From an uncultured Chryseobacterium sp. (GTDB lineage Bacteria; Bacteroidota; Bacteroidia; Flavobacteriales; Weeksellaceae): a stretch of 64,000 nt of DNA. Location: the NCBI GenBank assembly GCA_913777465.1, contig CAJYRQ010000058.1, forward strand, positions 25,013 through 89,012, in the 5' to 3' direction. The position numbers were made by a program, and so were the translations under genes. The notes under the pieces are model-generated. The model had not been told where the DNA came from. It was given only the letters and a program-made list of their open reading frames with translations, and did no database searches. This document shows, in pieces, positions 27,669 to 36,406 of the stretch. Positions within the stretch are counted from its first letter, which is position 1. The number at the start of each line of letters is the position of its first letter.

Positions 27669-27688
27669 TATCCGACCAAATAATTTCT

Positions 27689-28408
27689 ATGCAGACTTTA
27701 AGGGTTGTATTTATTATCCTCTGTTGTTTTGTCTTATCCTGCGATAGAAAAGTTAAGCCTGAGGATGATTTTGTACTTTTCGAAGCAAATCCCAAAATTG
27801 AAAATGTATCTTTTTATTGGAAAGATACGGACGGCACCATTCTTAAAAGCATCAACCGTTTGAAGCTTAAAACACAGCGGAATGACAAGAGATTAAAGTT
27901 TGCCATGAATGGCGGAATGTTCAGCATAAACAATATCCCGAAAGGTCTTTATATTGAGAATTTTAAAGTACTGCATCCAATCGATACTTTATCAGGCACA
28001 GGTAATTTTTATCTTCAGCCTAACGGAATATTTTATCTTACAAAAAATAACGAAGCCGGAATTGTTGAATCGAAGGCTTTTACGCATGATTCCCATATAA
28101 AATACGCTACGCAGTCGGGACCTTTATTATTGATAAACAAAAAAATCAATCCCATTTTAAAAAAGGATTCTAAGAATACCAACATCAGAAACGGCGTGGG
28201 AATTTTAAAAAATGGAAATATAATTTTTATAATGTCAAAGGACGAAGTTAATTTTTATAATTTTGCTTCTGTATTTAAGGACGCAGGATGCGAAAAAGCC
28301 TTATATCTTGACGGATTTGTTTCCAGAACCTATTATCCTGAAAAAAGATGGATCCAGGAAGACGGGGATTTTGGAGTCATGATCGGAGTCACGGAACCGA
28401 AAAAATAA
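27689..28408 (+). CDS. DUF2233 lipoprotein (phosphodiester-glycosidase-like)
   Basis: A 239-residue protein with a lipoprotein signal (VLSC, Cys18). The rest fits the DUF2233/NAGPA fold, with motifs FAMNGGMF, IENFKVLHPIDT, THDSHIKYATQSGPLLL, NIRNGVGI and ALYLDGFVSRTYYPE. The family includes the human enzyme that uncovers mannose-6-phosphate and bacterial enzymes that cleave phosphodiester-linked sugars, so a role in trimming glycan phosphodiesters in the periplasm or outer membrane is likely. It lies 20 bases after the DUF58 gene and eight bases before the OsmC gene, so it may ride on the same transcript. Confidence 0.85.
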   Translation: MQTLRVVFIILCCFVLSCDRKVKPEDDFVLFEANPKIENVSFYWKDTDGTILKSINRLKLKTQRNDKRLKFAMNGGMFSINNIPKGLYIENFKVLHPIDTLSGTGNFYLQPNGIFYLTKNNEAGIVESKAFTHDSHIKYATQSGPLLLINKKINPILKKDSKNTNIRNGVGILKNGNIIFIMSKDEVNFYNFASVFKDAGCEKALYLDGFVSRTYYPEKRWIQEDGDFGVMIGVTEPKK

Positions 28409-28415
28409 ATTTAAA

Positions 28416-28841
28416 ATGAAAATAACACTAAACCGAATCAATGACGATTTTTTATTTGAATGTACCAATGCCCAGGGAAATTCAATCTTATTGGATAATA
28501 CGACACAGCCCGGCGCAAAGGGGGTTTCTCCAATGGAAAGCATCATGATGGCGGTGGCAGGATGCAGCGGAATAGACGTGGTGGCTATCCTGAAAAAACA
28601 GCGGCAGGAAATTACGGGATTCCAGGCGGAAGTAGAAGGCGAGCGGATTCCCGTGGATGATGCAAAACCCTTTAAATCCATTAAGGTAAAATTTCTTCTG
28701 GAAGGAAACATCGATCCTAAGAAAGCATACAAAGCAGCACAGCTGTCTTTTGAGAAATACTGTTCCGTCTCCAAAACATTAGAACCGAACGTAGAAATCG
28801 GTTATGATGTTTTCGTCAATGGAGAAAGGGCAGAGGCTTAA
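28416..28841 (+). CDS. OsmC-family peroxiredoxin-like protein
   Basis: A 141-residue OsmC/Ohr-type protein. The two redox Cys are at Cys50 (AGCSGIDV) and Cys116 (EKYCSVSKTL), with the family motifs GVSPMESIMMAVAG and FKSIKVKFLL. Such proteins reduce organic peroxides. It follows the DUF2233 gene by eight bases and ends at a bidirectional hairpin shared with the convergent T9SS gene. Confidence 0.9.
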   Translation: MKITLNRINDDFLFECTNAQGNSILLDNTTQPGAKGVSPMESIMMAVAGCSGIDVVAILKKQRQEITGFQAEVEGERIPVDDAKPFKSIKVKFLLEGNIDPKKAYKAAQLSFEKYCSVSKTLEPNVEIGYDVFVNGERAEA

Positions 28842-28860
28842 AATTCAGGAAAAAAAACAA

Positions 28861-28890
28861 AACCCGGTCAAAATATTTTCTGACCGGGTT
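28861..28890. terminator. Bidirectional terminator
   Basis: Perfect 10-bp stem AACCCGGTCA with TGACCGGGTT and a 10-base loop, A-run before and T-run after, between convergent osmC-like and T9SS genes. Confidence 0.85.
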
Positions 28891-28912
28891 TTTTGTATGA
28901 ATGGGTGAACTA

Positions 28913-30610
28913 TTATTTTTTAATCGTCTTCATGCTCTTTACAGAACCGTCTTTCATCGTTAGGGTAAGAATATACATTCCTGATTTTATACCGCCTAAG
29001 AATAATTCGGAAGAAGGATTTTCAACGGTTTTTACCACAACCCCTGAAGGATCGGTTACCACTGCTTTTTTCACGTTTTCGGCCTTCTCAAGATAAAGGG
29101 TATCGGCAAACGGATTCGGATATGCGATTCTTTCATTCCCTTTAGTGCTTACCTCGTTGGTGGCCAAAGCTGAAGCAGGCTGTAAAGTTACGGTTACCTT
29201 AAAGGTGTTATTATCTACTTTGTTATAAGTCGAATTACATCCCGAACCTCCGTAGGTCCTCCAGGCTCTCATTTCAAAATTTACCGTTCCGGTAAGATCA
29301 TTGGCTATGGTAAGACCTGTTCTGTTATAAGAAAATGTTCCTCCACTTGATCCGCTACCAGAACTTACGGAACCTTCAGCATTACCGTTGGTAGAACATA
29401 CCAGCAAGCTTTTTTGCTCCGACATCCAGCCGTCACTTGCAGTCGACATATTGTACGAGACACTTGTTGACTGTACTTTATATCCTGCAGGGATAGTAAT
29501 GGATAATGTTCCCGGACATGAATTCGCAGATGTTGTAGTAACGCTGGCAGCATACAAAGTAGTGATGTCTCCTGCCGTATAAGTTGCCGAGATTTGCCCT
29601 GTAGTGAATTGGGACATTGTCCAGAAACTTTGTGAAGATCCGCCGCAGTTGGATCTTACCCATACATAATAGGTTTGTCCTGTAGTCAAGCTGTTAAACT
29701 GTGCTGAGGTTACGCCGGCTGCCGTACTTCCTGTAGGCGTGGTAGTGACAGTAGGCGCAGTATTGGAAGTACTCAGATAATACTGGTAACCGGATGCCGG
29801 TGCATTGGCAGGAGCCGTCCAGTTTACCGTAGCACTGTTCATTGTTGTTGTTGCCGTTACATTGGTAGGAGGAGGACATGCATTATAAGCCTCTGCCGAA
29901 ATCGCAAAAACGTTTACAATATTCCCTGCTGTTGTAGATGCAGGACCTGCTTTTGTTACGGCGATGCTCTGAACATTCTTTGACTGATTTGCAGCGTCTA
30001 TTGCCAGAGGGATTTGATAAATTCTTGGATTTGTTCCTCCGCCCGACTCAAGGTTGTCATTGGTTCTGTTTACTCTTCCTATTCCACTAATGGCAGCATT
30101 GCTTCCGCCATACCAGTCACTGATAGGTACTGCAGAAAAAGTCTGTGTGGTATTATCCGCGAAGTTTACGGTAATGTTTACGGTAGAATCTCCACTTCCG
30201 CTTGTTGCCAGCATATAAAGATTTACGACCGCTTTTGGTGTTGTGAATACAAGGGTCCCGCTGTCTCCTACGGCAGCCAGTCTTAGTGAATTGTTGGCAC
30301 TGTAAGAAGCGAGCTGGTAAGTAAGTCCGGCAGGGGAAGCAACTGCGGAATTGATTGTTCCGTTAATGGGAAGCCCATAGGTAAGTGCAGGGCTCGATGC
30401 CGTAGCCTGGAAATCGCGTGAAACATAAGCAAAATCAGCCGCATCTACACTATTATTTACACTTGCAGCAGAAGGACCTACGCCATTGGCAATAACATCA
30501 GCTGTAAAGCCGCTTTGTATCGGCATCGTCTGGTACTGCTGTGCGTTTAATTGATTGAAGAACATAGCTGTGCAGGTGACAGCAACGAGAGGGAGTAATT
30601 TTCCTTTCAT
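28913..30610 (-). CDS. T9SS-exported Fn3 protein
   Basis: A 565-residue secreted protein. It has an N-terminal signal peptide (to about residue 23, ending LNAQ), a Ser/Ala/Gly-rich beta domain (about 25-240), a fibronectin type III domain (about 243-335, starting CPPPTNVTATTTMNSATVNW), a third beta domain, and a type A C-terminal sorting domain of about 75 residues (YPNPFADTLYL, VVTDPSGVVVKTV, SGMYILTLTMKDG). The sorting domain sends it through the type IX system to the cell surface. No catalytic motif is seen; adhesion or glycan binding is possible. It is a single gene, minus strand. Confidence 0.88.
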   Translation of the reverse strand: MKGKLLPLVAVTCTAMFFNQLNAQQYQTMPIQSGFTADVIANGVGPSAASVNNSVDAADFAYVSRDFQATASSPALTYGLPINGTINSAVASPAGLTYQLASYSANNSLRLAAVGDSGTLVFTTPKAVVNLYMLATSGSGDSTVNITVNFADNTTQTFSAVPISDWYGGSNAAISGIGRVNRTNDNLESGGGTNPRIYQIPLAIDAANQSKNVQSIAVTKAGPASTTAGNIVNVFAISAEAYNACPPPTNVTATTTMNSATVNWTAPANAPASGYQYYLSTSNTAPTVTTTPTGSTAAGVTSAQFNSLTTGQTYYVWVRSNCGGSSQSFWTMSQFTTGQISATYTAGDITTLYAASVTTTSANSCPGTLSITIPAGYKVQSTSVSYNMSTASDGWMSEQKSLLVCSTNGNAEGSVSSGSGSSGGTFSYNRTGLTIANDLTGTVNFEMRAWRTYGGSGCNSTYNKVDNNTFKVTVTLQPASALATNEVSTKGNERIAYPNPFADTLYLEKAENVKKAVVTDPSGVVVKTVENPSSELFLGGIKSGMYILTLTMKDGSVKSMKTIKK

Positions 30611-30796
30611 AAAGACTTTTATTTTTTTGTAGAGCTAATATAAGGATTTGGTGATGAAAATTTATTATATATTCGTATTTAATATTAAATTTTACTTAAA
30701 TTATACAAAATTGAATTAAAATTGTTATTTTTGAATAGATGTTAGCTATCGAATCCCTATGTGGCCATTTATAGTATTAATAAATGTATAAAATAA

Positions 30797-30820
30797 AAGC
30801 CTTCCTGAAACGGAAGGCTT
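30797..30820 (-). terminator. Terminator of the GH63-type gene
   Basis: 9-bp stem AAGCCTTCC with GGAAGGCTT, 6-base loop, then a T-rich tail on the minus strand, just after the glucosidase stop. Confidence 0.75.
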
Positions 30821-30841
30821 ACTTATATAAATAGATTAAAA

Positions 30842-33454
30842 TTAGTTTTGTCTTGGCTTCAGAAGTTTTGCTACAGTAGCGGTCCAGCCGGTCTGATGGG
30901 ATGCGCCGACTCCCCGGCCGTTATCTCCATGGAAATACTCAAAAAACGTAATGTAGTCTTTGAAATTTTCATCATAATTAAATTTGGCATTTCCGCCGTT
31001 GAAGGGTCTTTGTCCTACATCATCTTTCAGAAAAATGGAACAGAGCCTGTTGCTGACATTCTGAGCCACCTCATCCAGGTTTTTCATGTCTCCGCTTCCG
31101 GTAGGCAGTTCAACTTTCAAGCTGTTACCGTAATAAAAATGGAATCGCTGTAGGCTTTCTACAATCAGGAAATTAATGGGAAACCAGATCGGGCCCCGCC
31201 AGTTGCTGTTTCCGCCGAACATCCGGCTGTCGCTTTCTGCAGGAGTATAATACACGACATTCTCCGTTCCGTGCACCGAAAATTTAAACGGATTTTCCTC
31301 ATAAACCTTAGACATAGCCCGGATTCCGTACCGGCTCAGGAATTCCTTTTCGTCCAGCATCCGCGATAAAACTTTCGTAAGCCGTGTTTTACGAAGAATG
31401 CTCATCAGGTGCTTTCTTCCCTGGCCTTCCTCTTCCCAGTGCGATACCAGTTTGGTAAGCTCCGGTTTGTTTTTCAGTACCCAGTCCATTCTTTCCACGA
31501 AATTCGGCATATTATCCAGCAGGTGATGGTCAATAATTTCTACGGCAAACATCGGAATCAGCCCTACGATACTTCTTAGTCTGAGAGAAGCGCTTTCACC
31601 GTTGCCCAGCTGAAGGACATCATAGAAAAAGCCGTCTTCTTCATTCCACAGGCCTTCGGTGCCGTCGCCCAGGTTTTCCATGGCTTCGGCAATGTAAAGA
31701 TAATGCTCGAAAAATTTAATGGCCATATCTTCATATACCTGGTAGTACTGCGCGAGCTCCATGGCCATCCGCATCATATTTAGTGCATACATGGCCATCC
31801 AGCTGGTACCGTCAGCCTGTTCGAGGTGCTGCCCGTCTTTCAGGACCATATTCCGGTCGAAAGCTCCGATATTATCGAGCCCGAGGAATCCTCCTCCGAA
31901 AATATTCTTGCCGTTTTTATCTTTCCGGTTTACCCACCAGGTAAAATTCAGAAGCAGTTTCTGGAAAACTTTTTCCAGAAAAAGAAGATCGGGTTTGCCA
32001 TTCTGTTTTTCGTCGATCTTAAAAACCCGGAAGCACGACCATGCGTGTACAGGCGGATTCACATCGCTGAGGTTCCATTCGTAAGCCGGAAGCTGACCGT
32101 TCGGGTGCATGTACCATTCTTTCGTTAGCAAAAGAAGCTGCCCTTTGGCAAACTCCGCATCAATAAGGGCAAACGGGACACAATGGAAAGCCAGGTCCCA
32201 GGTGGCATACCATGGGTATTCCCATTTATCCGGCATCGAAATGATGTCTTTATTGTGAAGATGGTTCCATTCCGTATTCCTTACATAATGGTTAAAATCC
32301 CTCGGAGCCACAAAATTCGGATCGCCCTTCAGCCATTTTCCTACATTGTAGTGATAAAACTGCTTATTCCACAAAAGGCCTGCGAAGGCCTGGCGTTGTA
32401 CGTTTCTTTCATCAGGGTCTGTAACGTCACTCTGGATTTCATCGTAAAATTCCTCAGCTTCAGTGATTCTTTTATTAAAAATTTCATCAAAATCACTGAA
32501 AGGTTCATCCAGGTCATTAGGCGATAATCTGAAATCAAAAACTTTTGATGCGCCGGCACCAATGGTTTCATCAATCAGAAAAGAAGCTTTCGTTCCTCTT
32601 TTTTCAGGATTTACCGTGTTGCTGCCATAGATGATGTAATCGTTGATCCCGTCTTTGAAATAAGTACTTCCCGGATAGGGTGCTCCGTACAGTTTTGGAT
32701 TATTTGTTTCATTTTCACAGAAAACACTTTCTGCCCGCATGTTTCTCGAATAAAACTTTTTAATGCCGATGCTGTCATGGTTGATATTAATGCAGCCTTC
32801 ATGGGAAGCATTCGTCTGTCCTTTATACGTATTGTAACCCCATTTCCAGTTATTCCTGAACCATACCGTTGGTGCTACGACAATCGGTGCTTCGGTTCCG
32901 CTTCGGTTACATATCGTAATACGGACCAAAAAATCATTGTGGTCGGCTTTTGCATATTCAATAAAAATATCAAAATATTCATCTTTATCGAAAATTCCCG
33001 TATCAAAAATTTCATATTCGGGCTGCTTCTTGCTCCGTCTTGCATTTTCAGAGCGGATCTCATCATACGGAAATTCGTTAATGGGATATTTGTACACCAT
33101 TTTCATATAGCTGTGGGTAGGTGTATTGTCCAGGTAATAAAATATTTCCTTGATGTCTTCCCCATGGTTTCCCTGAGGATTGCTGAGCCCGAAAAAGCGC
33201 TCTTTTACAATTTTATCTTTCTTGTTCCAGAACGCAAGGGCAAAGCAGAAGATCTGCTTGGCATCGGAGATACCTGCAATTCCTTCTTCACCCCAGCGGT
33301 AGGCATAGCTTTCTGCGTTATTATGATTGGCGAAATTCCATGCATCGCCGTTGGGGCTGTAGTCTTCGCGTACATTTCCCCATTGCCGGTTGCTTACATA
33401 AGGTCCCCAGTTTTTCCAGTTGCTGTCCTGTAATCTTTGTTTTTCTGCAATCAT
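30842..33454 (-). CDS. GH63-type glucosidase, cytoplasmic
   Basis: An 870-residue protein without a signal peptide. Its order of motifs resembles GH63 (mannosyl-oligosaccharide-glucosidase-like) alpha-toroid enzymes: NWGPYVSNRQWGNVREDYS at the N-terminus, RNTEWNHLHNKD, EYPWYATWDLAFHCVPFALID in the middle, GQLPAYEWNLSDVNPPVHAW around the acid residue, and GNSNWRGPIWFPINFLIVES near the C-terminus. The second half is rich in paired helices, as in an (alpha/alpha)6 barrel. It probably hydrolyses alpha-glucosidic bonds in trehalose-like, kojibiose-like or glucosylglycerate-type sugars; substrate is unknown. Long open frame and strong conservation signals support the call. Confidence 0.82.
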   Translation of the reverse strand: MIAEKQRLQDSNWKNWGPYVSNRQWGNVREDYSPNGDAWNFANHNNAESYAYRWGEEGIAGISDAKQIFCFALAFWNKKDKIVKERFFGLSNPQGNHGEDIKEIFYYLDNTPTHSYMKMVYKYPINEFPYDEIRSENARRSKKQPEYEIFDTGIFDKDEYFDIFIEYAKADHNDFLVRITICNRSGTEAPIVVAPTVWFRNNWKWGYNTYKGQTNASHEGCININHDSIGIKKFYSRNMRAESVFCENETNNPKLYGAPYPGSTYFKDGINDYIIYGSNTVNPEKRGTKASFLIDETIGAGASKVFDFRLSPNDLDEPFSDFDEIFNKRITEAEEFYDEIQSDVTDPDERNVQRQAFAGLLWNKQFYHYNVGKWLKGDPNFVAPRDFNHYVRNTEWNHLHNKDIISMPDKWEYPWYATWDLAFHCVPFALIDAEFAKGQLLLLTKEWYMHPNGQLPAYEWNLSDVNPPVHAWSCFRVFKIDEKQNGKPDLLFLEKVFQKLLLNFTWWVNRKDKNGKNIFGGGFLGLDNIGAFDRNMVLKDGQHLEQADGTSWMAMYALNMMRMAMELAQYYQVYEDMAIKFFEHYLYIAEAMENLGDGTEGLWNEEDGFFYDVLQLGNGESASLRLRSIVGLIPMFAVEIIDHHLLDNMPNFVERMDWVLKNKPELTKLVSHWEEEGQGRKHLMSILRKTRLTKVLSRMLDEKEFLSRYGIRAMSKVYEENPFKFSVHGTENVVYYTPAESDSRMFGGNSNWRGPIWFPINFLIVESLQRFHFYYGNSLKVELPTGSGDMKNLDEVAQNVSNRLCSIFLKDDVGQRPFNGGNAKFNYDENFKDYITFFEYFHGDNGRGVGASHQTGWTATVAKLLKPRQN

Positions 33455-33605
33455 ATTTTCAACGGTTTCCTTACGAAGTTAGTTTTTTTTGAAAAAAATT
33501 CCAACCCTTATCATTTAAATTATCCTTAATATTTCTCTGGATCTCCCTGCTGATGCTTCTTTTCATGTTAAATTAAATTTTTATAAATAATTAAAAGAAA
33601 AGTTC

Positions 33606-33613
33606 TATCTTTG
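33606..33613 (+). promoter_or_regulatory. -7 element ahead of the SAM riboswitch
   Basis: TATCTTTG, exact to TAnnTTTG, 30 bases before the aptamer. Transcription would begin just upstream of the riboswitch and read into the methionine genes. Confidence 0.65.
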
Positions 33614-33642
33614 CACCATTCGTTCATTCAAATATTGAAAAT

Positions 33643-33747
33643 GTTATCAAGAAAGGTTGAGGGATTAGACCCTGCGAAACCTTAGCAACCCTTTGCGCAA
33701 GCAAAGAAGGTGCTACGTTCTACCAGAATTATTTTTGGACAGATAAC
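33643..33747 (+). ncRNA. SAM-I (S-box) riboswitch
   Basis: The closing stem P1 is GTTATC (33643-33648) with GATAAC (33742-33747). Between them are the S-box hallmarks: AAGAAAGGTTGAGGGA, GACCCTGCGAAACCTTAGCAACC (given here in overlapping parts: GACCCTGCGAAACC and CTTAGCAACCC), a variable stem (CTTTGCGCAAGCAAAG), and GGTGCTACGTTCTACC. It binds S-adenosylmethionine and should lower expression of the methionine genes when SAM is plentiful. After the aptamer, at 33752-33785, two short hairpins (CTGAA with TTCAG; GCCA with TGGC) lie before the metX start, which could control either transcription or translation. No strong T-run is present, so translational control is a fair guess. Confidence 0.9.
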
Positions 33748-33807
33748 TCACTGAAGTTCTTTTCAGCCATTTCCTGTGGCATTTTCAATTGTATTAAAAT
33801 AATAGAA

Positions 33808-34746
33808 TTGAAAACAGAACTAAACTATATTAATTTTTCGTATCGGACCGCTTCCGGTAAAGACTACCGGATCCCGTTGAGCTATCAGCTTTTCGGGAAA
33901 GACCTGTTTTCTGCCCCTGTTATCCTTATAAATCATACGTTAACCGGAAATTCGGAAGTTGCCGGAGAAAAAGGCTGGTGGAAAAAATTGATTGGGGAGC
34001 ATCAGGTAATCGATACGAACTGTTACACGGTGTTGTGTTTCAATATTCCAGGAAACGGTTATGATGATTTTTTTATTGATGCATACGAAGATTTTACGGC
34101 GGCGGATATCGCCGGGATCTTTCTGAAAGGTCTTGAACTTTTAAGTATTAAAAAGCTGCATGCACTTATCGGAGGTTCTCTGGGAGGCGGGATCGGCTGG
34201 GAGATGCTGGTGAAAAATCCGGGACTTGCCGATATTTTTATACCGATTGCCTGTGATTTCAAAACCCACGACTGGCTTCATGCCCAATGCCTTGTCCAGA
34301 AATTTTTACTGAATCAGGAAGAGGAACCACTGCAAAAAGCCAGGATTCACGCTATGCTGTGTTACCGTACCCCGGACTCGTTAAATGAAAGATTTAAAAA
34401 CAGATACAGTTCTGAAAAACAACGGTTGGAGTCAGAAGACTGGTTGGTGCATCACGGTAATACTTTAAACGAAAGGTTTAGTTTAAGGTCTTATAAGCTG
34501 ATGAACCACTTGCTGATGAACATCAATGCCAATGAATCTAAATTAAAAGAAATCGTATCCCGAATACATCTGATTTCAGTAGATACCGATCTCTTTTTTC
34601 CGGCTTCCGAAATGCGAATGTGCTGCGAAGAACTGAAAGAATATAAAGATGATGTGGTCTATCACGAAATACAATCAATTCACGGGCATGACGCCTTTTT
34701 AATGGAATACGAACAATTGAATACGATCATAAAAAATATTTTGTAA
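33808..34746 (+). CDS. metX: Homoserine O-acetyltransferase-like protein
   Basis: A 312-residue alpha/beta-hydrolase-fold acyltransferase that activates homoserine for methionine synthesis. Nucleophile Ser124 is in GGSLGGGIGWE, Asp261 in VDTDLFFP and His294 in HGHDAFL. INHTLTGNSEVAG is the oxyanion loop. It is shorter than typical MetX (about 350-380 residues) but keeps the triad; an O-acetyl or O-succinyl donor choice cannot be read. The only start in frame is TTG 33808 (MKTELNYINFSY), 60 bases behind the SAM riboswitch. It is followed by the homoserine dehydrogenase after one base. Confidence 0.88.
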   Translation: MKTELNYINFSYRTASGKDYRIPLSYQLFGKDLFSAPVILINHTLTGNSEVAGEKGWWKKLIGEHQVIDTNCYTVLCFNIPGNGYDDFFIDAYEDFTAADIAGIFLKGLELLSIKKLHALIGGSLGGGIGWEMLVKNPGLADIFIPIACDFKTHDWLHAQCLVQKFLLNQEEEPLQKARIHAMLCYRTPDSLNERFKNRYSSEKQRLESEDWLVHHGNTLNERFSLRSYKLMNHLLMNINANESKLKEIVSRIHLISVDTDLFFPASEMRMCCEELKEYKDDVVYHEIQSIHGHDAFLMEYEQLNTIIKNIL

Positions 34747-34747
34747 G

Positions 34748-36289
34748 ATGAAGAATAATGCAAACGAAATAAAATTTTTGAAAAACCGGTCCATCATCAA
34801 ATTTGAAGGGGAAGATTTCCTGGGAGAAATCGGGATCGACGGACGGATTTTTAAAGCACTTACCTTGGCACGAATCAGTGTAGGGGTAATTTCCCAGCAG
34901 GCCATCGAAAACGGACTTTCGATCCTTGTACAGGAAAGCGATTCCGAAAAAGCGGTAAACTGCCTGATCGACGAATTTGAAACCGAAAGGAAGTCGGGAA
35001 AAGTTTCCCAGATTTACAGCATCAATAACGTATCGGTCTTAGGCTTCGTGGCCGAAGATTTCAATAAAATACTGGCAGAGCTCGCACGGAATAATGTATT
35101 TCCATTACTCTTAAATCAGATTGCCGCGGAAAAGCGGGTGAATATTGTCGTTACTTCTTCTCAGGACGAAAAAGCAAAAAATATCATCGAATCCGAAATT
35201 TCCAAAAAGCCGAAAACAGTTCATCTCGCCATCATTGGTCATGGAAATGTGGGGAAAACCCTGATCCGGCAGGTTTTGGAATCATCGGAAGAAATCAGGA
35301 GAAGGAAAAAAATCGATCTGAAAGTCGTAGCGGTAGCCAATTCTAAAAAGATTGCCTTCAACAAAAAAGGTTTTGATAATCGCTGGACCGATGAAGTGGC
35401 AACAGCGGAGCATCCGTCGAACGTTCAGGAACTGATAAGATTTTCAAAAGAAAACCAGCTGGAAAACTTAATCGTTGTGGATAACACGGCGAGCAAAGAC
35501 TTTGTCCACAATTATCACGCCTTGGCGGAAAACGGTTTTGACCTGGTTTCATCGAACAAAATATTCAATACCCTTCCGATCGAAGAATACCGCAAACTAA
35601 GATATACGTTGAATAAAAATAACAGGCGTTACCTCTATGAAACTAATGTAGGTGCTGGTTTGCCATTGATCGATACCATAAAGCTTCTTCACCTTTCAGG
35701 AGAAAATATTACCCGGATCAAAGGGGTATTTTCAGGAACGCTGAGCTATGTATTTAATAATTTTTCCTTGAGAGACGAAAAGTTTTCCACCATCATCAAT
35801 GAAGCATTGGAAAAAGGCTATACCGAACCGGATCCGAGGGAAGACCTTTCCGGAAATGATGTAGCCAGAAAGCTGCTGATCCTGGCAAGGGAACTCGACC
35901 TGATCAATGAATTCAGTGACATCAGAATCCAAAATCTTGTTCCTAAAAGCCTGCTGGATATTTCAAAACCTGAATTTCTTGCCAGGCTGAATGAACTGGA
36001 TGCAGAATATCAGAAAATCAAGAACAGTCAGGAGCCGGGACATGTATTGCGGTACGTCGGAGACCTTCACGGAGATCTGCAGAAAGATAAGGGTGAACTG
36101 GATGTGAACCTGATCTCCGTTCCTGCTGGTTCCGCTTTGGGCCAGCTGAAAGGCTCCGATTCCATCTTTGAAATCTATACCGAAAGCTATGGTGAAAACC
36201 CGATCGTCATCATGGGTGCCGGAGCCGGAGCGCAGGTAACCGCAAGAGGGGTTTTCGGAGATATTTTAAGAGTGAGTGAAACGAAATAA
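34748..36289 (+). CDS. Homoserine dehydrogenase with N-terminal ACT domains
   Basis: A 513-residue enzyme. The first 155 residues form two ACT-like regulatory domains (ARISVGVISQQAIENGLSILV and NVSVLGFVAE), the same linker region that separates kinase and dehydrogenase in bifunctional ThrA/MetL, but the aspartate kinase domain is absent. The dehydrogenase follows: NAD(P)-binding GHGNVG (164-169), catalytic region with GVFSGTLSYVFNNF, GYTEPDPREDLSGNDVARK, and a C-terminal GAGAGAQVTARGVFGDILR. It reduces aspartate semialdehyde to homoserine. It starts one base after metX and belongs to the riboswitch-controlled set, so this copy is probably dedicated to methionine. Confidence 0.92.
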   Translation: MKNNANEIKFLKNRSIIKFEGEDFLGEIGIDGRIFKALTLARISVGVISQQAIENGLSILVQESDSEKAVNCLIDEFETERKSGKVSQIYSINNVSVLGFVAEDFNKILAELARNNVFPLLLNQIAAEKRVNIVVTSSQDEKAKNIIESEISKKPKTVHLAIIGHGNVGKTLIRQVLESSEEIRRRKKIDLKVVAVANSKKIAFNKKGFDNRWTDEVATAEHPSNVQELIRFSKENQLENLIVVDNTASKDFVHNYHALAENGFDLVSSNKIFNTLPIEEYRKLRYTLNKNNRRYLYETNVGAGLPLIDTIKLLHLSGENITRIKGVFSGTLSYVFNNFSLRDEKFSTIINEALEKGYTEPDPREDLSGNDVARKLLILARELDLINEFSDIRIQNLVPKSLLDISKPEFLARLNELDAEYQKIKNSQEPGHVLRYVGDLHGDLQKDKGELDVNLISVPAGSALGQLKGSDSIFEIYTESYGENPIVIMGAGAGAQVTARGVFGDILRVSETK

Positions 36290-36406
36290 TAATGTAACAA
36301 TATAGTAATGTAACAGTTTACCAATGAATCTGATTATTATGCCGAACTTGTTCAGGTATTTTGATCGTTACATTGATACCCTGTTTCATTGGTAAATTTT
36401 ATTTAT
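36290..36406. repeat. TGTAAC / TTACCAATGAA inverted-repeat element
   Basis: AATGTAAC (36307-36314) pairs with GTTACATT (36367-36374), and TTACCAATGAA (36318-36328) pairs exactly with TTCATTGGTAA (36385-36395). The crossing order means both pairs cannot form one simple hairpin. A relative lies at 25122-25272. It separates the homoserine dehydrogenase from the sulfhydrylase gene. Confidence 0.65.

Noticed and set aside
28913-30610. TonB receptor call for the large beta-rich protein
   Set aside because: No plug or barrel end; the C-terminal T9SS sorting domain and Fn3 module fit a surface protein better.
32777-33433. 218-codon plus-strand frame inside the GH63-type gene
   Set aside because: Antisense shadow; the minus-strand product has conserved glucosidase motifs across the same bases.
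33752-33785. Intrinsic terminator in the SAM riboswitch platform
   Set aside because: The two stems are four to five base pairs long and have no T-run, so I left the mechanism open.
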